Shown: in pieces, positions 1-9,556 of the stretch
Layout of the letters: each line of letters starts with the position of its first letter
Numbering within the stretch: position 1 is the stretch's first letter
Source: Merluccius polli
Lineage: Eukaryota; Chordata; Actinopteri; Gadiformes; Merlucciidae
Assembly: GCA_030340625.1 (NCBI GenBank)
Contig: JAOPHQ010004838.1
Location: 398,501 to 462,500, forward strand
DNA length: 64,000 nucleotides
Reading direction: 5' to 3'
Program-made: the position numbers and the translations under genes
Notes under the pieces: generated by a model
Seen by the model: only the letters and a program-made list of their open reading frames with translations
The model's database searches: none
Told to the model about the DNA's origin: nothing

Positions 1-1160
1 CCCTGGTCATACATAATTGCTACTCACTTGCTTATTTTCATTTTAACTGATTTACTCACCACCTCACACAAGTACAAAGGGAAAAGGGATGATTAAGTAT
101 TTCACTCCACTTCCTTTCATTTCTATTCCTTTAGCAACCAATTTATAATTGATTGAAATAACCATATTGTGCAATTACTTTTCTGAACCCTCATATTGTA
201 TGCTTTCTCAAAGGTAAATGTTTGTTATGGTTAATATGTAAACTGATGCTCTTGATAAGCACAACACAATAATAATGTGAATTTATAAATATTTACTTCA
301 ACGACAAATCTTTGAAGAACTCCCAAACCTCTAATTAATGAATACTTCAGCAGTTGAAAACCAGGCACTCGAACTGCAAGTACATTACTGCTGTACTGCT
401 GGTAGCAGGCAGAGCTTTTTTTTTTCTTTTTTTAATTCACTGCTTCTTGCTTTAATCTGGTTTGTGTTGGTGCAAAATGGAATGCAAGCTAGTTAGTCAA
501 TCTATTGGTACAATTTATAGAATCTGACCCTAGAGATACATTAAGATACATTAAGTGATAAGTATTTGGATTAGAAAGAGCATAGGAGTATAAACGATTA
601 CTTAGAAAAACACATGTTGAGTTGGTTCTTCCAGATGCACTACCACCAGCCTCGACGCTGCATGGCTGCCATCAAACAGTTCAAGTCAAAGCCTGGCCCC
701 CGTGGGTTACATGAATTAAGAAGACGATTGCAGATCAGTATACAAGAGCCTTTCTGATTTTGCCCTGACGCAGGTCTAATGTTTGACCTCAAACTCAGTT
801 GCCTGGCTACTGGGCACTTTAACATCCTTTACTTGTCTGCATTACTAATTCAGCATCTGAGACACAAAGTTTAAGCCCGCCAGAGTAATCACTGTGTGCT
901 TTTCCTTTGTTCCATGACCAAGAGATGTGTTGTAATTGCTTAGAAAGAAAAACTGACTCTGGATCTCTCTTACTACTTTCTTGAATACATTATGTTTGTA
1001 ATCGTAGTAAAGAGGCACTTTGTATTGTAATGCAGAGGTAGGGCACATATGTTCAAGGCTTTCTAGTGTCTAGTGGCTTTCGAGTGTTCCATAGTCAGGA
1101 TTACTCATTCGTTCTGTTTCTCTGATGAGTGTTGCTAGTTTTCTTTATCTAAATTGGTGA

Positions 1161-1194
1161 AGTCCTAGTCCTAGATGTGTCTAGGACTAGGACT
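1161..1194. repeat. Perfect 15-bp inverted repeat, 4-nt loop
   Basis: Arms 1161-1175 and 1180-1194 are exact reverse complements around TGTG. Each arm contains the direct double motif CTAGTCCTAG, so the structure is also internally repetitive. It lies in AT-rich intron with no gene signals. Confidence 0.9.
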
Positions 1195-1961
1195 AAAATG
1201 CTGTTGATACGCCTGTTTAACAAAAAATCAATAACTTTGGCACTACTGCAAAATACTCTATTGTATATTTGTATGTAAAACTATACTGAACATGTCCTGA
1301 GCTTCTCTGTAATAACCCTCAGCCTGTTGCCATAGCTGTTTGCTGATTTGTCCTAATTATTTTTATATTATATTATATAAATAAACATACACATAATACT
1401 TTATAATGTTAACTTTAAACATTTTTCATTTATAGTATATTGTGTATCACAAACCATGTTTTGTAGCATGCATTATATTGGTAGCAAAGTGTATCAGCAG
1501 GCCTCTAGTAGGTAGGCATGTGAGTAGGTATTCAGGTATTACAATGACTAATACATGCACAACCCAATAACAGTCCTCTGTCCCCATCACTTAGGTCAAT
1601 GAGGTCGAACAAATTAGAGAATAATGATGAGGACTAATGACAAACGGGAGAAAATAACTAGGTAGGTAAGTAATGCTTGCTGAAGCAATCATGGTGAAAC
1701 CATTATGTTGCTGAGGCTGCGTCTCTGTAGAAGTGAGGGGATCCTTAACGCCCGGCCATTTCTCCAGGATCCTGGGTGAACCCCACGACAAAAGCACAAC
1801 ACCGTCATACTCGGGTTTGTTCTTAAGTGGGCAGCATACTTAGCAGACATAATAGGCAACATTTTTGAGCCGAAGTTGTTTGCGGACGAACTTGCTTTAT
1901 CCATCCCATTAGATAAGACCAGGGGTCTCCATGGAGACAGGAAATCAGAATTCACATCCCA

Positions 1962-2056
1962 ATCCGAGGTGTGCATGTATCGAAAAATAATGCACGGCGC
2001 GGGGGGGGTTTGCCTCTGCGAAGTGCATACATGCACACGTCGTTGTGGATTATCCC
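1962..2056. mobile_element. GGATTATCCC element, copy A (left tip lost)
   Basis: It shares CCGAGGTGTGCAT-TATCGAAAAATAA, GGGGTTTGCCTC and the end TGTGGATTATCCC with copy B at 5958-6036. Copy A keeps an internal stem in which GTGTGCATGTAT pairs with ATACATGCACAC. Copy A lacks the left GGGATAATCCAC tip that copy B has. It is non-coding and MITE-like. Confidence 0.7.
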
Positions 2057-2924
2057 TTACATGTATCACGTTACAGGTGCTCTTATAACTGTTAATTACC
2101 GTAACGATCGTTGTCTATCTTACCACAAAGTAGCAAGCTAGTGTGTTTGTGTTGCTTGGCAACAGTCCAGTCCCAGTCCAGTTGGGGAAATATTTGTGAA
2201 CGAATACATAAAAAAACTAACCATAATCTGTTGTCGCTTATTACTGTCAACTAATGAATGGCGCTTGTAGGTCTACGGCACTCGGCCCGCGGCCTCGTAC
2301 CTACAATCGAATCACAGTCGTGATGATATTCAATATAACAGCACTCCCTCTCGTGATATTGCTTAATTCGAGTGGCTGCCATCCTACCTTGTAGGCCATT
2401 CTTGCTCAAAATGTTGACTGAAACCATTGGCTGTTATTGTTCACTCAAGTGATTTTCTTGCGCTTATCCCCAAATGCTTTTGAATTCTTTGACAAAAGAT
2501 GTCTCTGACTTGCTATGATTGGAGGTTTTGTCACCATACAATCAGACATGAACAGAGGACCGTGTTTTCCATAAGGACGGATAAATACACGCAGCTAGCG
2601 AAGAGTTGGTTTGCCTACATATATTCAACATCAATGACGGGCAATCCTTTTCTCTAAGAGGCAGGGGTAATCTGAAGTTATGGTGGTTAGCTAAAATCAC
2701 CCAGGTTGGGTTTTATTTTTGGATAACTCTTTCCTTTATGTTATTGCACCATCTCCGCATGTAAGACAGCACTTATCACAGCCGATAAAACACATGGACA
2801 AAATGGACAGCATTCTGAATGCCTCAGTGGTTCTTCAGCAAGCCTAAGAAGAATAGCCTCTCGCTGTCTGCCTTTCTTGTATAAAGGCCCCAGTGTTGAA
2901 AGCCTATTTCGTCTAATTTCTTTT

Positions 2925-2928
<4 letters not shown>

Positions 2929-2983
<55 letters not shown>
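2929..2983. repeat. (TG)n microsatellite
   Basis: An uninterrupted TG run of about 27 units. On the gene's transcribed RNA (minus sense) it reads CACACA. Confidence 0.98.
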
Positions 2984-2984
<1 letters not shown>

Positions 2985-3150
2985 TGAATGGCGGGTAGAT
3001 GCTAATACCGTAGACGCAACTAGGACAACGATTTGACCAAGAGTGGCTACCCAGAGCGAAGCCATGCTCATTGATGCTGCTAATCAAAATGTCGGGACTG
3101 AATGAGGTTCAACGGAAAAAAAAACAACCAGATGGACAGGACGTCTGCAA

Positions 3151-3493
3151 TTGCAGCTGACCTTAGTGGGTGACCTGGCCAAGAAGAAAACATTCAGCTC
3201 CACCCGGGAGGTTGCTGAATTTCTGGCAGCATTGCATCCACAAACCTGGGGGTTGTTTGAAGTAGTTGAGGAATTTGTTGAACTTTCTTTTGCATCTCCC
3301 TGTGTCAGCTGCCTCATCAGAAAAATCATTTTCCACCCTACAGCGACTTAAATCTTGGCAGCGCAGCACCATGAACCAGAAGAGATTGACACTTCCAGCT
3401 GTAATGCATGTTCACAGTAACATTTTGGACAGATTGGATGTACCATCCCTCGTTAGGCTTTTCATTAACGAGGCCATGTTCTGTGCCCTGTAA
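3151..3493 (+). pseudogene. hAT transposase C-terminal (dimerisation domain) remnant
   Basis: Seen: the frame from about 3266 to 3493 reads LPVSAASSEKSFSTLQRLKS, followed by a short basic stretch, RLTLPAVMHVHSNI and LVRLFINEA, then a stop. This is the conserved core of the hAT dimerisation domain (LP-S-AS-ER-FS-L--IK type), seen in transposases and zinc finger MYM-type proteins. Upstream, a different frame (from 3151) reads AEFLAALHPQTWGLFEVVEEFVEL, which could be the same protein displaced by a one-base frameshift near 3280-3300. There is no DDE catalytic core, BED finger or start region, so this is a short broken piece. It lies antisense to the host gene, in its intron. Inferred: a dead hAT copy rather than a host gene. 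Confidence 0.75.
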
Positions 3494-5515
3494 TTTCAGG
3501 TAAGCCATGGGTTTATTGATAGCACTGCCGCTGTGCAGTGAAGGAATTCTGCACTTAGTAATAAATAGCAAATCGTTATTTTTTTTTTTTATTGGTAGAC
3601 CTGCCGCCGTGCAGTAAGTTTTGATTGTTAGTGTAGCATACTGGTTAATAACAGAACGATGTGAGTTTGTTGCTGTCGTGCCACCATACAGTTTGCATTT
3701 TGGTTGTTAATGTTGCTTATTGGTTCTACGTGTGAAAAGAGAGAGCTGAATAACCGTCCAACTGTTTCTGCCGATTTTGTCGTCTGTGCAGATCGAAAAT
3801 GAATGATGGTGACATGGGGGGCGGGGGGGCTTATTCTCTGCCATCTAAACATCTTTCTCTTTGTTCTTTTTCATGGTTGAGCTTCACAGGGTTCTCCTAT
3901 CCCTACTCAACATGAGCTTTCTATTCATTCAATGAACCGAAAGCGGTTCCCAACCTTTGACTTTAGGTGTACAACTAAATTGTCATCAAGACCTTTCGTG
4001 GACCGCCTCATATGCAAACGGTAAAAAATAGATAAATACACATGCAGTGGCTGAGCAAAGAGTGCCAGCACCCCCTTTATACACAATTATTACTGCAGGA
4101 AGGCCAAGGCCAGTGGGAAACAGAAAAAGTCAGCAATGCTGTTTATGCTCCCAGTGTGTTTATTTAGCAAACACAAATGAACACAAAACATCAATAGAAA
4201 ACATTACAATGGAAACGTATGACAGAATGCATAAAGCGACACTATTTTTGAAATAATAACAAGCCATAATACTATATTTACTCAACACTATGTATAATAT
4301 AGTTCTTTTAAATGATATATTACTTTTCTATTATTGTAAATGTGTCTATTAGCACATACCACAGGTTGAAGCACACCGCTGCAGTGTACACCGGGGCTTC
4401 TGGGTGTCATAACAACTGGGTGGGAATGAGCAGCGAGCGGCAGGTTATCCACTGGAGTACGCCACACACAGCCTGTCTGCAGTGGCTCTAGCGACCCTCA
4501 GGCGCATGCCTCAAGCTTTTTTTTCTCAAGCTTTTCTTTGGAGTCATATCATATGCATTATGGGTAAGCAGGTGAGAAAAACGATATCCCTCGCCATGTT
4601 CCGGGGGAAAAATAAATACATATTTTGAGATATGTCTGTGTTCAAGGTAGCGTTCCTCGAACAGCATGGGAGGTGGAGGCACACCAGATGAATTACCTGA
4701 GATGGTTACAGAGTTTAATAATAGGAGCCGTATGTCATGGAGAATGTGCGCATTGCTACATTGCAACTGGTCAACCATGGTGTTTTGAATATTAAAGCTG
4801 CTGTCGGTAACATGCGAGAGCTATGAAGAGAGAGCAGAAAACAGCAGAAGAGAGCAAGATTTTGGAACTGATCAACAAAACAAGCGCCCCCTCCCTCGCT
4901 GCTCCCTCCCTACGTTTCCCTGCCATTGAGAAGTGTTGCATTCCCCCCCCTAACTAATCAGGGAAGAGATGCCCTGATTGGTCAGAAATAAGCCGGACGT
5001 GGTTTAAAATCTAAATTTCCTCATACAGAGGCAGGCGCAGTCAGCTCGAAACTAATATTCTCAGCACATTTCACTCACTAATAGCTGACGGAGGGCTACG
5101 CCATTTCTAACAAATGACATTCAAATACTAGCTCTTAAATCATACCTACAGCACGTTTATGGGACATGAATATTATGTTGATGTTATGAAATAAATAGGT
5201 CATGTAGGTTGTAAGTTAGTTGCATTGCTAATAGTTAGCCACACTTTCTTAAAAGTAGTATTCCAACGTTGGCTTTGACTTTTGGCTGAAAACAGTGTTT
5301 TATATATTTTAAACGTCTAGGTAAAGTTAAACTGTGTTTTTCTATTGGAAACCTTAAATATATCCCGCTTTAGTGCCTCAAGTTTGACATCAGGGTAAAA
5401 AAAACCAAATAAAATGTATGCTATTATAGCCAATTTTCTTCTAAATGAGGGGTTTAAGCCTGCTTGCTGGTGCTGATGATGTTGATGACTAGTTAATGGT
5501 AAAAAGGCCCAGAAT

Positions 5516-5563
5516 GGCCGAGCTACATATATATATATATATAAATATATATGTAGCTCGGCC
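5516..5563. repeat. Perfect inverted repeat with AT-rich centre
   Basis: Arms 5516-5534 and 5545-5563 are exact 19-bp reverse complements. They begin GGCCGAGCTAC and continue into (AT)n. It may be an AT-rich satellite centre within a palindromic repeat tip. Confidence 0.9.
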
Positions 5564-5957
5564 CGGGTGAATACTTGATTCTGATTGCCTGGAGAGGTGT
5601 TGATTAACTTTGGATAACTGCACGGCTATGACGTGATCGTAACATAAGAAGTCTCATCACCAGTCTAAAAATGAATGCGCTAAAGGAAACGTTAATAACT
5701 GTCAACTTGGACCGGACTCAGCTAGGACTACGTTTAGAAAGCTTATAAGTAATAAGGTAACATTGCCATGTCATCAACAACACTCAACATCTGCATTCCA
5801 TGTGAATCTCATGTTAACTGACATTAGGCATTAGTCAGACCCATATATTTCTCCGGTCATTTGCCGTTTGTATCCAGGAACATAAAAAGTTTAATTTACC
5901 CCAAAATATGAATCAACACCCTTGTATTTTAACAATTCGAGTGGCCACAGTATAAGC

Positions 5958-6036
5958 GGGATAATCCACTCCGAGGTGTGCATATATCGAAAAATAAGAA
6001 AAACCAGGGGTTTGCCTCCGTGTCGTGGATTATCCC
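5958..6036. mobile_element. GGATTATCCC element, copy B (complete TIRs)
   Basis: A 79-bp element bounded by perfect 12-bp inverted ends, GGGATAATCCAC at 5958-5969 and its complement at 6025-6036. Its interior matches copy A at 1962-2056. The words AATTCGAGTGGC at about 5935 and 2370 also recur near both copies, so both may be pieces of a larger shared repeat. No target duplication was identified. Confidence 0.75.
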
Positions 6037-6259
6037 TTGCTTAGCCCACACATCTACAACCTCTACTGATGTAAAACAAGTAAAATCTTATGGCCTTAAT
6101 AGCCACAGAAATAATGCACGTTGTGTATCTTTCTGATGTCATCAAAGTCCAGTTTTTCTCATTCCATATACATCAAAGCTTACCAGAACCCTTTGGAGTG
6201 AAACGCTCCGGATTAGCAGGGATGGGGGAAGAACAAAGAGAAATGGCATGGGAATGGGG

Positions 6260-6269
6260 TGCGACTTAC
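6260..6269 (-). promoter_or_regulatory. 5' splice donor of the LDLa exon
   Basis: The minus strand reads GTAAGT directly after the exon, close to the vertebrate consensus. It splits the last cysteine codon after its first base (phase 1). The next exon must therefore start with two bases that complete Cys; it lies left of position 1. Confidence 0.8.
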
Positions 6270-6392
6270 AACTGCCGTCCGTTTCATCCGAGGCATCGGG
6301 GCAGTCGGGCTCGCCGTCGCAGAGCCAGTCCTCGGGGACGCAGGTGTGCTGGTCATGACAGTGAAACTCCCCTACATCGCACACGGTGCCGT
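6270..6392 (-). CDS. lrp1b: LDL-receptor class A exon, probably the first LDLa repeat of lrp1b
   Basis: Seen: on the minus strand a pyrimidine-rich tract and CAG acceptor (AG at 6394-6393) lead into 123 bp that end at a GTAAGT donor (GT at 6269-6268). The exon holds 40 whole codons and a split codon at each end, so both introns are phase 1, as is usual for portable LDLa modules. Cysteines fall at exon residues 4, 11, 17, 24 and 30, with the sixth in the split 3' codon (T at 6270). The calcium cage is intact: Trp22, Asp25, Asp29, Asp35 and Glu36, within CDGEPDCPDASDE. Known: LDLa modules form ligand-binding clusters of endocytic receptors; LRP1B is a giant membrane receptor whose N-terminus starts with two LDLa repeats. 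Inferred: GEF-CHD-TCV and WLCDG-PDCPD match my recollection of LRP1B repeat 1 better than LRP1. The huge flanking introns also fit lrp1b. Another LRP-family gene is possible. No signal peptide or neighbouring exon was found. Confidence 0.8.
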
Positions 6393-6440
6393 CTGCATGG
6401 GGGAGGCGGGGAGACATGGAGGGAGACAGGGAGGAGAAGA
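6393..6440 (-). promoter_or_regulatory. 3' splice acceptor and polypyrimidine tract of the LDLa exon
   Basis: On the minus strand, roughly 45 bases rich in C and T end in CCCATGCAG immediately before the exon. The first exon bases AC complete a codon begun in the upstream exon (Asp, Asn, Tyr or His). I could not assign a single branch-point A. Confidence 0.75.
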
Positions 6441-6501
6441 CATGGGCATGAGGAGATGGGGTGACATTGAATGAATTCCATGTTTCGTTTTTCTTTCTGC
6501 A

Positions 6502-6511
6502 TGTGTGTGTG

Positions 6512-6572
<61 letters not shown>

Positions 6573-6587
6573 ATGTGTGTATGTGTG
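6502..6587. repeat. (TG)n microsatellite 110 bp upstream of the exon acceptor
   Basis: TG units with GCG and TA interruptions. In the sense RNA this is a CA repeat 110-195 nt upstream of the 3' splice site of the LDLa exon. Confidence 0.95.
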
Positions 6588-8212
6588 CGGAAACATGGTA
6601 AGATGAGTCAGAGAGGGTACCACTGTGGACGTTAGTGCAGGTTCATGGTATGGGTGAAGTAGAATTTGTTCACTGGAGTGTTATTGCGATGCGCATGTCA
6701 TCAGATGGATAAGCAGAGGAGAAGTGAAAACAAACAAACAAAAAAAAAATCGAACCCCCCGGCAACATACAGATGCAACTGTTTGCAAGACGCCGCCGCT
6801 CCTGTGTGTTCGATAAACTCGGAAATTAATACTAAATCTTTCTGTCAGTGGCCTATCTTTTTTTTTAGCACAACCTTGCAATCCCTAATTCATCATTTTG
6901 AATGTGGAGCTGCCATAAATTTCCCTGCCAGAAGATTAGACGGCTGCCAAAAGAGACAGACACACACGAGTCGCCCAGGCTTTGTGATGCTGACAGCCGT
7001 TCTCATCTAACAAAGACGTAACGTCCTTCGTGCCTTGGCAAACTATAACAAAGTGGTCTCGGCAAGTCTGTTGTTATCCGTCCGACTCCTCCGGTGATGT
7101 ACTTTGATTTGTATTTTTGGAGGGAGGAGGAGGTGTGGGGTGCGCACTGTGCAAGGGAGAGGAGGGGAAGGGGGGCGCTGCGAATGGCTGGTCGACTAAA
7201 AAGTCATCACAAGCTCCTTTTTTTTTTTTCTCGTCCAGATGTCGTCGGTGTGTGTGTCGAAGTGTTGATGCGCTGCTCACCGGCGGCTGACAGGGGACGG
7301 CGCTCCATTATTCAGCGCAGTGACACACGCTTTTTCGCTAAAGATTTGACATCCCGACGTGACCTTCTGCTACCCTGCCCCGCTCCTGAGGAGATGTGGT
7401 AATTTGTTTCTAAGCTTAACCCACAGACAGGCAACCAGCAGCCTCCAACTGTGTATCCCTCCCTCTCTCTCGCCCTCTCTCCCTTTCTCACCCTCACTCT
7501 CAATCCCTCTCTCTCCGCTCTGCACCTCCCTTGCAGTGTGTTTCTAGCCCATTAGCGTTGGGAGTGCAGTGAGTGGGAGATCAGGTTTGCAGCGTTTGAA
7601 CAGTGGGAGTGATAATTCAACGCACGGCTGCTCGCTGCCCAGGCACCCTCCAGCAGATTCACTACCCAGGGACAAATCTGGAAAGGTCAAACATCTCATC
7701 CATTCTCTTCAATTCCCACTGATGCAATCTTTGTGAAATCTCATAATTTCATTCAAGGTCTGATGTAAAATATACAACACTCTTGCATATATAGAGAGGA
7801 TACATATGCACAATGTATACGTGAGGTATATAGTGAAGCATGTCTTGTCAAGTTATATCGATATGTACCATAACATTTACTGTAAACCACAAAACAGTGG
7901 GTGCAAGTACAGTATTTGCAAGCAGTATACGTAAATATTTGCTTAATGAGATACAGTCCCTAGCAACATAATAACTAGCACTAAATTGTATGTTTAGTAA
8001 CAATTGTAACTATGTGGAGTTGCCAAGACAATCTGAACAATGACATAGAAAACAGATACATAAGCAACAGGTAAGATTTGTGTATTCCCCAGTAAATGTG
8101 TGGTAAAAGGTTGGCGGTCTACATATTTCAAGTGAGAGAGAGAGAGTGAGCAAAAAAAGAAAAGGGAAAAAAAGAGCTTCATCCATAAACACAGCTGGAC
8201 CATTTTTTTGCC

Positions 8213-8235
8213 GGGGGGGGGGGGGGGGGGGGGGG
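8213..8235. repeat. G23 homopolymer
   Basis: Twenty-three consecutive G on the plus strand (C in the gene sense), followed by more G-rich DNA to about 8300. It could form a G-quadruplex on the plus strand. Confidence 0.95.
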
Positions 8236-9513
8236 TGGGCCGGGGTGGGACTGGACTGGGGATGGGGGTGACGAGTGGTGTGTTGGTGGTCAGGGCGAGG
8301 CAATGCTTGGGTTGCTCAAGTCGGCAGATGTGCCTCCCAGACTCACCTTTGAAGCTGAATTGATTACCATTGAAAGCAAAAAGGTGTGGGGGCAGGGGGA
8401 GAGGGGTGGTGGCTGAGGGGCCATTTCCTCAGCTGGCAGCAGACGCCATGAAAGAGATGGCCCCTGAACATGTGAGCAGCCCCGCTACCCATTGATGTGC
8501 TCCCCCCCCCCCCCCCCCACACTACTTTCGTGCCACTCTTCCCTTGAACGTAGAAGGGGCCAAATATAAGTCATTCCAGTGACCTCACGTGTCAATTCAT
8601 CCCCCTCTTCAGATCCGCCAACTGCCTCTCTTTCACTCCCGCACCGTCACTCTCTCTGACGAATATACTTCATAAAAGGGGAAGCTCGTCTCTCTATCCT
8701 CCTTCTGCCTAATGCCAGAGCATTTGCATTTGAGAGCCGACACACGTACAAAAAGGAATTGTATCCGCATGGTGGTATGATGATTTGGACACACGTGAAG
8801 AGAGAGAGAGAGAGAGAGAGAGAGGGTTCGGTTATTAGAGGAACAGCAGCAGCAGCGTGCAGTGATTGTGCAGGCGGTTGTTGGAGGTAGGGGGGGGGGG
8901 GGTTGTATTACCATGACAGCAGAGAGTGCTCTGTGGAGCCCGGCCAGGCATATTATCACAAAGCTCATTCCTGACATCCAACCGGCACCATTACTACAAT
9001 ACCGTGTCTCATTAAACCAGCGGGTCTTTCAAAAGGTGCCAGATTATACACATAGCCCGACCCCCAGTAGACTATGGGGGGGGGGGGGGAAGGCAGGCTT
9101 ACTAATATCTGCGAAAGCAAGCTTTATTTTTTCAAAAGGTCACTTTGTTCAGCGCGTGATACTATGTACACTTGTGGTGATCCAGTAAAGTTATAGTTGT
9201 TTTTTCACACACCTAGTGATAAATGAAAAACAAGGGAACGCCCTGCATAAAACATTGCCTGTCAAGAGAAGAACCTCAAAAAGAAAATGTAATGTACGCA
9301 GATTACAAAATGGTATCTCAGGAGGCCATTTCTGATCAGGCATTTTTCCCCTGACCTGCTGGTCTCTGGAAGGAAACCTCTGCATGATCCTGACAGGTCA
9401 ATGATAGTCTATTAGAGACCTGTATAATATTCACAGCACTGAAGGTCACACAACTATTGGTTTGAAGCCCTACAGGAAAATGCCAGTTGTATAAACAGGC
9501 TCACATGCATGTT

Positions 9514-9524
9514 CACACACACAC

Positions 9525-9556
<32 letters not shown>
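9514..9556. repeat. (CA)n microsatellite
   Basis: CA units with one CG interruption. Confidence 0.97.

Larger units (their letters stand above)
1..6269 (-). other. lrp1b: Intron downstream of the LDLa exon (partial)
   Basis: This runs from the splice donor to the left window edge and is inferred to be the intron before the second LDLa exon. No second LDLa exon, with its CDG-D-C-DGSDE signature, was seen on the minus strand here. The intron is AT-rich and holds a hAT remnant, two GGATTATCCC element copies, a TG microsatellite and two long hairpins. About 4.8-5.16 kb looks like a further dispersed fish repeat (starts AAAGCTGCTGTCGGTAAC), but I could not define its ends. Confidence 0.6.

Noticed and set aside
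3939..4030. CGGTTCCCAACCTTT resembling a hAT terminal repeat
   Set aside because: No partner end or target duplication could be found.
7440..7540. Strong pyrimidine tract plus CAG on the plus strand, like a splice acceptor
   Set aside because: No open frame or donor follows, and it is antisense to the host gene; likely CT-rich simple sequence.
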